From the IMG/VR virus record IMGVR_UViG_3300008120_001144, positions 1 to 22,911 of that record: a stretch of 22,911 nucleotides of DNA; one strand, written 5' to 3'. Source of the DNA: a virus. Under the pieces are notes generated by a model. It made no database searches and was not told the origin of the DNA. It worked only from the letters and a program-made list of their open reading frames with translations. A program made the position numbers and the translations under genes. Positions 7,798-14,751 of this stretch are shown here, piece after piece; within the stretch, counting starts at the first letter, position 1; every line of letters begins with the position of its first letter.

Positions 7798-8076
7798 ATG
7801 AACGACTTCGATTTCTTCACCGTCAATGCTTCCTCTAACCGAATCACTTCGTTGATGAAGCTACCAAATGTAAAACGTAGTAACATTGAACATAGAGTAC
7901 ACTATGGTAGTGGTAAGTTCCCTACCCACCTCTATAAGGTAACGCTTGGTTATTATGATGTGATGGAGTTTGGACACTTCGGAGCGAGAGAAAGAGCTAA
8001 TAAACATATAGAGGATGTATTGGCTACAAAGCCTGATAATGTTATAATGAGTTTGAAATTTTACTCCAGAGATTAA
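7798..8076 (+). CDS. Small protein of unknown function (islet gene 1)
   Basis: A 92-residue, basic, soluble protein. No family is recognised. The sequence is a mix of beta and one amphipathic helix: IEHRVHYGSGKFPTHLYKVTLGYYDVMEFGHFGARERANKHIEDVLATKPDNVIMSLKFYSRD. The ARERANKHIEDVL segment is a likely helix between strands. Codon use is slightly richer in GC near the start (AACGACTTCGATTTCTTCACC) than in neighbouring structural genes. It follows a host-type promoter and begins just after a terminator, so it is probably transcribed independently of the tail genes, perhaps early in infection. Confidence 0.75.
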   Translation: MNDFDFFTVNASSNRITSLMKLPNVKRSNIEHRVHYGSGKFPTHLYKVTLGYYDVMEFGHFGARERANKHIEDVLATKPDNVIMSLKFYSRD

Positions 8077-8089
8077 AAATAAATATGAG

Positions 8090-8134
8090 AAAATGCTTGG
8101 AAAATCCAAATATATTTACTACCTTTATTATGTA
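8090..8134 (+). promoter_or_regulatory. Bacteroidetes-type promoter, copy 2
   Basis: TTGG at 8097-8100, 19-base spacer, TACCTTTA at 8120-8127. The first 29 bases are identical to copy 1, and the shared TATGTAAT (8129-8136) downstream is also kept, while the bases between differ, as expected for selection on promoter elements. The same TTGGA-AAA-TCCAA palindrome overlaps the -33 element. The transcript start would be near 8133, about 19 bases before the ATG at 8152. Confidence 0.7.
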
Positions 8135-8151
8135 ATCAAAAGAGATAAGTT

Positions 8152-8442
8152 ATGAAAAATATGATTGATGTAGAATTAACCGAATTGGAACTTAAAGTAA
8201 TGGAATCTTATGTTTCAATGTTGTACGCTGAACCGGGTTTTTCCGATGTAGATGCGAAAGATATAAGTGAGGATATAGGAATCTCAACCAAAAGTGTTAG
8301 AGGTGCGTTGGGTTCGTTGGTTAAAAAAGGAATCATTAGTTTAGATGAGAATGATAGTGGTTATGTTATTATTTACTTAAACAATGCTTATTGGTATTTG
8401 GTAAATGAGAATTGGGCTGCTGAAGCTAATATGTATTTGTAA
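8152..8442 (+). CDS. Small winged-helix-like DNA-binding protein (islet gene 2)
   Basis: This 96-residue acidic protein looks like a minimal winged helix. Helix 1 is LTELELKVMESYVSMLY (residues 9-25). VDAKDISEDIGISTKSVRGALGSLVKKGIISLDEND (32-67) has the classic helix-turn-helix layout of MarR/ArsR-like or replication-initiator-like domains (a short helix, ISEDIG turn, recognition helix STKSVRGALGSLVKKG). GYVIIYLNNAYWYLV is the wing/strand part. It has no ligand-binding or dimerisation extension. It lies directly behind promoter copy 2. It could regulate phage or host transcription, perhaps at the palindromes in the two promoters; that link is inference. The fold is probable, the target unknown. 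Confidence 0.72.
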   Translation: MKNMIDVELTELELKVMESYVSMLYAEPGFSDVDAKDISEDIGISTKSVRGALGSLVKKGIISLDENDSGYVIIYLNNAYWYLVNENWAAEANMYL

Positions 8443-8471
8443 TAAAATTTAAAACTTAAAATATAAAAGAT

Positions 8472-8738
8472 ATGAACTATTCAGAATTATCAAAATTATC
8501 AATTGAAGAATTGCGTAGTATTAATTCGTTAGTAGTGGATTTAATTAAACAAAAACGAACCATTGCTTCATTAGAGAAAAAAGTGGGGTTGAGAGTTGGT
8601 ATGAATGTTAGGGTAAATCACCCTAAGTTGGCTGGTAAGGAGTTATCTATTAATAAGATTAACCGAACCAAAGCCACTTTAAGTGTAAAGAGTGGGGGTG
8701 TGTTTATCGTTCCGATTTCCTTAATTGAAGCGGCATAA
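8472..8738 (+). CDS. Small SH3/KOW-like beta-barrel protein (islet gene 3)
   Basis: An 88-residue basic protein. Residues 1-38 are helical (LSIEELRSINSLVVDLIKQKRTIASLEKKVG). Residues 39-88 are beta-rich, VGMNVRVNHPKLAGKELSINKINRTKATLSVKSGGVFIVPISLIEAA, with the G-M-x-V opening and a turn/strand pattern reminiscent of KOW or SH3-like nucleic-acid/protein-binding barrels. No catalytic motif is seen. It is 29 bases after the winged-helix gene with an AAAAGAT leader and no terminator between, so it is probably co-transcribed with it. It ends just before a strong terminator. The function is unknown; binding to RNA polymerase or nucleic acid is a speculation based only on fold resemblance. Confidence 0.72.
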   Translation: MNYSELSKLSIEELRSINSLVVDLIKQKRTIASLEKKVGLRVGMNVRVNHPKLAGKELSINKINRTKATLSVKSGGVFIVPISLIEAA

Positions 8739-8763
8739 GGTAGAATTAAAATAGTAAATGTGT

Positions 8764-8800
8764 AAAATAGTAGAGAGTAATCTCTACTATTTTTTATTTT
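8764..8800 (+). terminator. Intrinsic terminator closing the small-gene islet
   Basis: A 13-base-pair perfect stem (AAAATAGTAGAGA at 8764-8776 with its complement at 8781-8793), a GTAA loop, and a T-rich tail (8790-8801 including TTTTTTATTTTT). The stem lies 25 bases after the last islet gene. Confidence 0.88.
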
Positions 8801-8843
8801 TAAAAAACGTTATATATATCTATATACAAAATATAGTTTTATT

Positions 8844-9605
8844 ATGCAAGAACAAAAATACGATTTTCCAACGGAGGTTATATCATTACCATCAGAAGGT
8901 AAAGTTTATCCCGAATCTAATCCTCTATCAAAAGGAACGGTTGAAATTAAGTATATGACTGCTAAAGAAGAAGAAATTTTAGCATCACAAAATTTAATTA
9001 AAAAAGGAATAGTTTTAGATAAATTATTCGAATCAATTATCGTTGATAAGGATATTAATCCAGCTGATATCATAGTTGGTGATAAAAACGCTATTATGCT
9101 AGCAACAAGAATCTTAGCATATGGTCCTTCATATGAAGTTGAGATTTTAAATAGTAGAGACGAAAAGGAAACGGTAAAAATTGATTTATCAAAAGTACAA
9201 ACAAAGGAAATAGATACATCAATATTAAGAAGAGATAATAGATATAATTTCAAAACCCCATCGGGCTATAATTTAGTGATAAAGTTGTTATCACATGGTG
9301 ATGAGCAAAAAATCGATGAGGAAATTAAAGCACTTTCTAAGTTGAATAAAAGTGGAGTAAGTGCCGAATTAACAACTAGATATAGATTCATCATAGTTGA
9401 AGTTGATGGAAAAACTGATACAAAGAGTATTATAGATTTTATTAATAATAAATTCGTAACAAGAGATACTAGAGCTTTGAGAGAGTTTATAAAAACCTTT
9501 CAGCCAGATATAGTAATGGAATATGAATATGAAGACCCCGAGAGTGGAGAAAAGGAGGTACGCCCGATTCCTATGGGCGTAGGGTTTTTTTACCCTTCCA
9601 TCTAA
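8844..9605 (+). CDS. T4 gp26/gp51-like baseplate hub / tail assembly chaperone-like protein
   Basis: This 253-residue protein matches the T4_baseplate (gp26-like) family in length and motifs: ISLPSEGKVYPESNPLSKGTVEIKYMTAKEEEILASQNLIKKGIVLDKLFESIIVD (residues 13-68), then VGDKNAIMLATRILAYGPSYEVEI, a central HGDEQKIDEEIKAL helix, and the ending PIPMGVGFFYPSI. The family helps assemble the baseplate hub; its place just upstream of the tape measure is also the usual place of the tail-assembly chaperone. The last codons cross GGG TTT TTT TAC, and a second open frame (+1) begins exactly there and continues for 76 codons, so a longer fused product is likely. AT-rich leader with no clear Shine-Dalgarno; starts 43 bases after a terminator, so a promoter should lie in that gap, but I see no convincing one. 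Confidence 0.75.
   Translation: MQEQKYDFPTEVISLPSEGKVYPESNPLSKGTVEIKYMTAKEEEILASQNLIKKGIVLDKLFESIIVDKDINPADIIVGDKNAIMLATRILAYGPSYEVEILNSRDEKETVKIDLSKVQTKEIDTSILRRDNRYNFKTPSGYNLVIKLLSHGDEQKIDEEIKALSKLNKSGVSAELTTRYRFIIVEVDGKTDTKSIIDFINNKFVTRDTRALREFIKTFQPDIVMEYEYEDPESGEKEVRPIPMGVGFFYPSI
9582..9592 (+). promoter_or_regulatory. Candidate slippery site for +1 (or -2) frameshift
   Basis: GGG TTT TTT T before ACC. The 0 frame stops 11 bases later (TAA 9603-9605). The +1 frame has a TAG at 9580-9582 and is open from 9583 to 9819, so the two frames overlap only at this T7 run. Phe-tRNA can re-pair on UUU after moving +1 or -2. A missing T in the true genome would give the same picture. Confidence 0.5.
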
Positions 9606-9822
9606 TTATTCAGTAATATTACATTCTCAAATTTTTGATATATGTTATTATGGTAATGGTGGATTCACTCAATCTGAAATCTACAATATGCCAATACATT
9701 TGAGAAATTTTTATTACAACAAATTGGTAGATGCTAAAAAGAAAGAAAATGAGGCTAATAATAAAGCTGTAAAAAAATCATCAATGCCAAAAACCCCATC
9801 TAAAGTGAGAGTTAATAGATAA
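9592..9822 (+). CDS. Frameshifted C-terminal extension of the gp26-like gene (tail chaperone GT-like)
   Basis: 76 codons in the +1 frame after the T7 run: TLPSNYSVILHSQIFDICYYGNGGFTQSEIYNMPIHLRNFYYNKL (first 45, given in part) and then a Lys/Asn-rich tail ending TPSKVRVNR. The block with YYGNGGFTQSEIYNMPIHLRNFYY is organised like conserved tail-assembly proteins, so it is real coding sequence. There is no ATG, GTG or TTG in frame before the ATG at 9688, which would cut this block in half; a frame -1/+1 fusion to the upstream protein is therefore the best reading. In many tailed phages the protein before the tape measure is made in a short form and a frameshifted long form that chaperone the tape measure. 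The stop lies inside the loop of the following terminator. Confidence 0.65.
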   Translation, partial: TLPSNYSVILHSQIFDICYYGNGGFTQSEIYNMPIHLRNFYYNKLVDAKKKENEANNKAVKKSSMPKTPSKVRVNR

Positions 9823-9839
9823 CTCTCATTTTATTTTAT
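9805..9839 (+). terminator. Probable terminator overlapping the end of the frameshifted extension
   Basis: TGAGAGTT (9806-9813) pairs with AACTCTCA (9821-9828), 8 base pairs extendable by G-T and A-T pairs, 7-base loop, then TTTTATTTTA. It encloses the stop codon 9820-9822. Confidence 0.65.
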
Positions 9840-9841
9840 AT

Positions 9842-9863
9842 GATATTTATAAAAGAGATAAAC
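9842..9863 (+). promoter_or_regulatory. ATATTTATA-type motif, candidate late promoter before the tape-measure unit
   Basis: GATATTTATAAAAGAGATAAAC resembles the sheath and tube upstream sites and lies 9 bases before the ATG at 9873. It follows a terminator, so a new transcript start here is sensible. Confidence 0.4.
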
Positions 9864-9872
9864 TATTTTAAA

Positions 9873-10139
9873 ATGAAAATCACAAAAACGGAAGCGAAAT
9901 TATTCAAAGAAACTCATGGTAAGTGGTTAAACGAGAGTAATTTTTTGGCTAAATTCTTTGTAAATAGAGTGAAAAGTGCTTTATTAAATGATAAAGAATT
10001 AAAAAAAGCAGTAGAAGATGCTGATAAGCGTGTAGAAGATGTTAAAGATAGAATAGAAAAGATATCGGGAGGAGATAAAGAATTGGTAAAAAAATCTATA
10101 CCAACGGATGTAAGAAAATTTTTAGGATTAGACTATTAA
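9873..10139 (+). CDS. Small helical protein between chaperone and tape measure
   Basis: 88 residues from the ATG at 9873. An upstream in-frame ATG at 9840 would add MIFIKEINYFK, but those codons coincide with the ATATTTATA motif, so the later start is preferred. The protein is mostly helical and very charged: TKTEAKLFKETHGKWLNESNFLAKFFVNRVKSALLNDKELKKAVEDADKRVEDVKDRIEKISGG, with a C-terminal SIPTDVRKFLGLDY. Residues 45-66 form a likely coiled coil. No family is recognised. Its place, 14 bases before the tape measure, suggests a tail-assembly helper; no further evidence is available. Confidence 0.7.
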   Translation: MKITKTEAKLFKETHGKWLNESNFLAKFFVNRVKSALLNDKELKKAVEDADKRVEDVKDRIEKISGGDKELVKKSIPTDVRKFLGLDY

Positions 10140-10153
10140 TTATTTTATAATAA

Positions 10154-11173
10154 ATGGCAGAACACGGACATCAAAATAAATCACAACAAGAATATAATGA
10201 ATTACTTGGAATGACTCAATCTCTTTTGGGAAAGATGAGCGATGCCCTGTCAGAATTGGATTCTCAAACCGATAAGAGAAACAAAAAACTTTCAACACAA
10301 ATATCTCTTACAAAAGATATAATTAGCGATTTACAAAATGAGAAAGATTTGCAAGCAGCTATCAATCTTTTAACACAGAATGCAAATAATATGTCTTCTC
10401 AAAATTTTGGTGTAAATCAAAAGTTATTAAAAAATTATCAATTACAATTAACTGCTTTACAGGGTATATTACAAAAGCAGCAAGATGCGGCAAAAATATT
10501 AGGAAGAGTAAATAGTGTTGTAGATGGTGTAAAGGATAAATTTCATGATGTATTTCATGCTATTGATCATGGATTAGGAGATATACCATTTATCGGTGAA
10601 AAATTAAAAAATGCATTTCATCCATTCGCTGAAAAATCACAAAGAATGTTTGGATTAGTTGCCGATAAATTTAAAATGAGTTTTAAACGTTCATTTGAAT
10701 CTTCATTGGTTAGTGGAAAAAGTTTCTCACAGGCTACTTTTGGTGGTATAAAAGCAGGATTAGGAGATGCTGGAAAATTGGCAATGAGATTTGCCGGAAT
10801 GTTAGGGCCTATTGCAATCGGTATTATTGGCATTGGTGCCGCAATTGGATTGGGATGGCATAGAATGCATGATTTGGAAAAAGCTGCAACCGATTTTAAA
10901 ACTACAACAGGATTAGCTACTGCCGATTTGCATGAACTTGAATACACTATTAAAAATGTTAGTAATAAGTTTGGAGTATTAGGTGTTAGTGCGGAAGATG
11001 TTGGTAAAATAATGAGTGATTTTACTACTGCAATGGATGGGATGTCAATACCCGCAGAAAGTACTGTTGCGGCATTAGCAGTAATGAGTAAAAACTTTGG
11101 TGTGAATGCAAAAAGTGCTTCAGGTAATCAAAGATATGGCAGAAAATGCCGGAGAAGCATATCAATATTTTAG
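10154..11173 (+). CDS. Tail tape measure protein, N-terminal part (frame broken)
   Basis: 339 codons. Residues 1-115 are a long helical, Gln/Lys-rich coiled region (QEYNELLGMTQSLLGKMSDALSELDSQ and onward). Residues 130-160 hold a DIPFIGEKLKNAFHPF segment and 213-235 a Gly/Ile-rich hydrophobic stretch (AGMLGPIAIGIIGIGAAIGLGW), as in tape-measure proteins that can insert in membrane during DNA ejection. From about residue 245 comes a helical domain with TTGLATADLHELEYTIKNVSNKFGVLGVSAEDVGKIMSDF. Sense is lost after NFGVNAKSA (about 11118): the last codons, SGNQRYGRKCRRSISIF, are basic nonsense. The natural continuation lies in the +1 frame. T4 gp29 is the functional counterpart: it sets tail length inside the tube. 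Confidence 0.85.
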   Translation: MAEHGHQNKSQQEYNELLGMTQSLLGKMSDALSELDSQTDKRNKKLSTQISLTKDIISDLQNEKDLQAAINLLTQNANNMSSQNFGVNQKLLKNYQLQLTALQGILQKQQDAAKILGRVNSVVDGVKDKFHDVFHAIDHGLGDIPFIGEKLKNAFHPFAEKSQRMFGLVADKFKMSFKRSFESSLVSGKSFSQATFGGIKAGLGDAGKLAMRFAGMLGPIAIGIIGIGAAIGLGWHRMHDLEKAATDFKTTTGLATADLHELEYTIKNVSNKFGVLGVSAEDVGKIMSDFTTAMDGMSIPAESTVAALAVMSKNFGVNAKSASGNQRYGRKCRRSISIF

Positions 11174-12461
11174 AGGTTCACCACAGGAATTAGTAAAAGC
11201 AGCAGTTTATGCAGCTAAAATGGGTGCTTCTATTAAAGATATGACCGCAAGCGCTAATAAACTTTTAGACTTTGAAGAAAGTATATCAAAAGAATTAGAA
11301 GCATCTGCATTATTAGGAACTAACTTAGATTTTTCAAAAGCTAGAGAGTTGGCATTTACCGGAGATTTGTTAGGAATGCAAAAAGAACTAACAAAAGAAT
11401 TGGCAAGTGTTGGAGATATCAGTAAGATGTCTACATATGAGAAACAGGCATTAGTAGATGCTACCGGTCAAGAATTAGATACTTTGATGAATACTCAAAG
11501 AATTTATAATAAGTTTGGTAGTTTAGATGATGCAAGATTGGCAGCGGCAAATGATTTAATTGCAAGTGGTAAAGATATTGCAGATGTAAGTGAAGCAGAT
11601 TTAGAAGCCCAAACTGAAAGATTGGCTAAACAACAAAAGATGCAAGATGCTATGGGATCACTCAAAAATAGTATGAGTGCAATCGGAACGGCATTTACCG
11701 ATTTGTTTGCACCAATGGCATCGATGTTTTTAATAGGATTATCACAAGTGGCCAAATTCTTAGCAGGTGTATTAGTTCCAACATTAAATTTTATAGGTTC
11801 TTTAATTAAAACTGTTTTTTCTCCGATAGGATATTTGGTTGGTACCGTAAAGGCATTGGTAGAAGATGGTTTTGGAGGAATGGTTAAAAAATTACAAGAA
11901 ATGGGGCCTGTGATGGCTACAATTGTTGGATTAGTTGGTACGTTAGCAGCGATATGGGTTATTAGTATTTTACCCACTGTAATTGCAACCGTATCTAGTT
12001 TGGCTATTGGATTATTAGGAGCATTGTTTGCTGGTATTGCAGCAGTTTGGACATTTGCAGCAGGTTTAATAACATCTGCCATCGCAGCAATTAGTACGAT
12101 GTCTGCATTAACATTAGGTATCGGTGCAATTGCAATTATAGGTGGTATTGCGGCTGGAGCAGCTGCAATGAATAGTCAAACCGAAGGAGCTACTACAAAA
12201 GCTGAAAGTGTACAAGATGGTGTTATTTCACCAGGTGGTAATGTAATTTCTACTTCACCGGATGATTTCTTAATAGCAACAAAAAATCCAGGTGCATTAG
12301 CAGATACGGTGAGTCAAGGTGGAGGGACTTCTATGGAAGGAGTTATTGCTGAATTAAGAGAATTAAAAGCAGCATTTATGGCAAATAGAAATGTGTACAT
12401 AGATGGTCAATTAGTTACATCTAAAATTGCAAGTGTTGCAAGTAAAAATCCAGTAACCTAA
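11106..12461 (+). CDS. Tail tape measure protein, C-terminal part (frame broken)
   Basis: 451 codons from the first ATG, which directly follows an in-frame TGA (11103-11105). True continuity with the upstream part probably begins at about 11118: NAKSA then QVIKDMAENAGEAYQYFRGSPQELV. Residues to about 200 are helical with FTGDLLGMQKELTKELASVGD and YEKQALVDATGQELDTLM. Residues ~200-360 are a very long hydrophobic, Ala/Gly/Ile-rich region (several potential membrane helices, MATIVGLVGTLAAIWVISILPTV and more). The end is a DDFLIATKNPGALADTV segment typical of tape-measure C-termini, then an Arg/Asn tail. Joined to the first part the protein would be about 770 residues. It is 5 bases before the next baseplate gene. 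Confidence 0.85.
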   Translation: MQKVLQVIKDMAENAGEAYQYFRGSPQELVKAAVYAAKMGASIKDMTASANKLLDFEESISKELEASALLGTNLDFSKARELAFTGDLLGMQKELTKELASVGDISKMSTYEKQALVDATGQELDTLMNTQRIYNKFGSLDDARLAAANDLIASGKDIADVSEADLEAQTERLAKQQKMQDAMGSLKNSMSAIGTAFTDLFAPMASMFLIGLSQVAKFLAGVLVPTLNFIGSLIKTVFSPIGYLVGTVKALVEDGFGGMVKKLQEMGPVMATIVGLVGTLAAIWVISILPTVIATVSSLAIGLLGALFAGIAAVWTFAAGLITSAIAAISTMSALTLGIGAIAIIGGIAAGAAAMNSQTEGATTKAESVQDGVISPGGNVISTSPDDFLIATKNPGALADTVSQGGGTSMEGVIAELRELKAAFMANRNVYIDGQLVTSKIASVASKNPVT

Positions 12462-12466
12462 TTAAG

Positions 12467-14473
12467 ATGCCTACAATATTAGAATTATTTAAATCTTCTA
12501 AAGAGAATAAACAAATACCTCAAAATAAGGCAACTTCTTATATTGCTGATAGAGGTCAATTTCTTATTGATAGAGAAAACAAATTAGGAAACTCTATTGA
12601 AAAGAGATTTGATCCTTTAAGAGAAACTGCATTAGAGCAGGAATTGAGTGGATTGAGACCTATGAGGTTAGTTAATTCACCGACATTGTACGGAACTGAA
12701 ATAATAAGAATTACAACTCAAAAAACATCTGATGTTGATGCAATGAAACTTTCTAAAAATCCTAATCAACAAATCAGTTTAGGTAAAATAGGAAAGTTTA
12801 TAGAAAAAGGAATTGGGTTTGTAAATAAAACATTAGGAACTCCTCAGAATGTTTTTCCAACTTATGTAATTAATACAAAAGAATTTAAGGAAGGAAGAAC
12901 TCCTAATAAAATGATTGATTTAGCAGAAATCAGAAAAGATGCCAGAGGGTCACAATTAGGTAGATTTTTGAAAGATACTGGTGCGGGAACTCCGAATCAA
13001 TTGGCTAAACAATCATTCGGAAAAGGAATTAATTTAGCAAAGAGTGCGATAAGAAGTGCATTATTGGGTAGTAGAGTTATTCCCGTAACATCTGGAAGTT
13101 TAGATAATTTTAATCAAAAATACTTCGAAGATGAGAACGGAGGAACATATTCTGATTCGATGAAGGATTTAACATTAGGAGGTTCTTTACAATCATTCGA
13201 TATATCAAAAGTTTCACCTGTTTTTGGATTAGATAGAAGTGTAGATGGGGGTCTATTTGGAACACCGCGAAGATTTGCAAATAGAGAAATCGTATATGGA
13301 TTCCAATTATCTCAAAATACATCTCACCAAAAAAGAGGAGAGCCTTCACAAAAAGATTTAATTGATAAGTTTAATACACCGGATAGGGGTTATTCATTTG
13401 GTAGAAAAGCTAGTGAATTAAACGATGAAGCAAAAAAGAAAAAGTTTCAAGAAAATGAGATTCTACGATTTATTAAACCTAATTATTTACTAAAAAATAA
13501 TTGGAAAAAAGATAGGTACTCGACTGATACTACTAAAAGATCATATCATAATAATACTGAAAAAGTATATGATAATAAATTAGATAACAGAAGAGGTTTA
13601 TTTTCAGATAGAGATATTTTAAATCAAACTGGAAGATTAGCTGAATCTGAATTAAAGACAATAAAATATAATGGTAGAACATTAGATGAAGTTGATTTAA
13701 TACCATTAAAATTTCAAAGAGTAAATGATGGTGCATCTGTCTTTTTCAGAGCCACAATGACAGGATTTAACGAACAATTTTCTCCGAGTTGGGAAAATAC
13801 AAAAATGTTAGGTTCACCATTTAGTTTTTACAATTATAGCGGAATAGAAAGAAAGGTAAGTTTTAACTTAAAGGCCTATTCAATGTCTCAGGCTGAATTA
13901 GTAATGATGTGGAGAAGATTGGAATTTTTAGCTCATTGCACATATCCATATCAATACAATGCAGGTATAGTAGAACCTACTTTATTATATTTTACATATG
14001 GAAATATTTACAACAAAAAAGCCTGTTTTGTTGATAGTTTATCATATTCAATAGAAGATGCAGAAAATCTTTGGGAATTAGGTGGTGGATTATTAAAGAC
14101 AAAAGCCGGAACATATAATACTGAATTTGGCAAGAAATTTTACGGTGGTGCTTTAAATGGTGAAGAAAATTCAAAAGAAAATGGTAAAGGTGCAAAGGTT
14201 AGTGAACTTGGATTAGATGTTCAATCTGATGCATCTGGAGTGTATCCAGCTAGGGCGACTCGAATTGAGGGAAATGAGATATATGATAAAAATTTAAAAC
14301 GTTCAAATATTGTAAATACTGAAATACAACGAAATCAGGTAAGTAATGGTAATTATAATATGGATAACTATAAATTACCTAAAATTATAAGTATAACCAC
14401 AACACTTACATTCATAGAAACAAAAGCTACTACTGATTTCAATCTTTATGGATACGGTAAAAAAGTAATGTAA
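12467..14473 (+). CDS. Tail tube initiator / baseplate protein (T4 gp48/gp54-like)
   Basis: 668 residues. The first ~400 are charged and of mixed structure (LELFKSSKENKQIPQNKATSYIADRGQF, FGTPRRFANREIVYGFQLS, several Arg/Lys-rich loops). Residues from ~425 carry the diagnostic part: FFRATMTGFNEQFSPSWENTKMLGSPFSFYNYSGIERKVSFNLKAYSMSQAELVMMWRRLEFLAHCTYPYQY (given in part), YFTYGNIYNKKACFVDSLSYSIEDAENLWELGG, ending with SITTTLTFIETKATTDFNLYGYGKK. This order (SPSW, YNY.GIERK, TYP, FTYGN, SLSYSIED.. WE) matches T4-like proteins that cap the baseplate and start the tail tube, and whose C-terminal domain resembles a tube subunit. Length is greater than either T4 gp48 or gp54 alone. The stop overlaps the next start by one base (TAATG). 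Confidence 0.7.
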   Translation: MPTILELFKSSKENKQIPQNKATSYIADRGQFLIDRENKLGNSIEKRFDPLRETALEQELSGLRPMRLVNSPTLYGTEIIRITTQKTSDVDAMKLSKNPNQQISLGKIGKFIEKGIGFVNKTLGTPQNVFPTYVINTKEFKEGRTPNKMIDLAEIRKDARGSQLGRFLKDTGAGTPNQLAKQSFGKGINLAKSAIRSALLGSRVIPVTSGSLDNFNQKYFEDENGGTYSDSMKDLTLGGSLQSFDISKVSPVFGLDRSVDGGLFGTPRRFANREIVYGFQLSQNTSHQKRGEPSQKDLIDKFNTPDRGYSFGRKASELNDEAKKKKFQENEILRFIKPNYLLKNNWKKDRYSTDTTKRSYHNNTEKVYDNKLDNRRGLFSDRDILNQTGRLAESELKTIKYNGRTLDEVDLIPLKFQRVNDGASVFFRATMTGFNEQFSPSWENTKMLGSPFSFYNYSGIERKVSFNLKAYSMSQAELVMMWRRLEFLAHCTYPYQYNAGIVEPTLLYFTYGNIYNKKACFVDSLSYSIEDAENLWELGGGLLKTKAGTYNTEFGKKFYGGALNGEENSKENGKGAKVSELGLDVQSDASGVYPARATRIEGNEIYDKNLKRSNIVNTEIQRNQVSNGNYNMDNYKLPKIISITTTLTFIETKATTDFNLYGYGKKVM

Positions 14474-14751
14474 TGAGATATAACTTAAAAAATATAAAGA
14501 GATTGGATGATGGTAAAAAGGTGTTAAAGACATCTATACCCAAAACTATTCCCAAAAAGGATGATGATATATACATTATTACACAAGAAACTGATAGATT
14601 AGATTTATTAGCAAATGAATTTTATAAAGATAGTTCCTTATGGTGGATTATCGCTACCGCTAATAATTTGAATGGTGTAAATATTGGGTTAGAAGCAGGA
14701 TTGCAATTAAGAATTCCGAAAAATAAATTTGATATAATAAATCAATACTAA
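14473..14751 (+). CDS. LysM-domain baseplate wedge protein (T4 gp53-like)
   Basis: 92 residues. After a basic lead (residues 1-30) comes a LysM-type domain (33-82): IYIITQETDRLDLLANEFYKDSSLWWIIATANNLNGVNIGLEAGLQLRIP. The D-R-L-D-L-L-A-N-E-F-Y, SLWW(I) and GLQLRIP elements are those of the LysM proteins that sit at the baseplate of contractile tails (gp53 in T4, gpX type in others). It acts as a structural clamp, not as an enzyme. It begins at the A of the previous TAA and overlaps the next start in the same way, so these genes are translationally coupled. Confidence 0.82.
   Translation: MRYNLKNIKRLDDGKKVLKTSIPKTIPKKDDDIYIITQETDRLDLLANEFYKDSSLWWIIATANNLNGVNIGLEAGLQLRIPKNKFDIINQY

Noticed and set aside
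8758-8958. 66-codon + strand frame overlapping the terminator and the start of the gp26-like gene
   Set aside because: It runs through the terminator stem and then lies out of frame inside a real gene; the peptide is Ile/Tyr/Lys-rich without structure.
9840-9842. ATG at 9840 as start of the small helical protein
   Set aside because: The codons overlap the ATATTTATA motif and a terminator tail; the ATG at 9873 gives a cleaner N-terminus.
11504-12082. 192-codon open frame on the minus strand opposite the tape measure
   Set aside because: It mirrors the Ala/Gly/Ile-rich hydrophobic codons of the tape measure; the protein is low-complexity Pro/Asn/Ala-rich, and the whole window is otherwise + strand.
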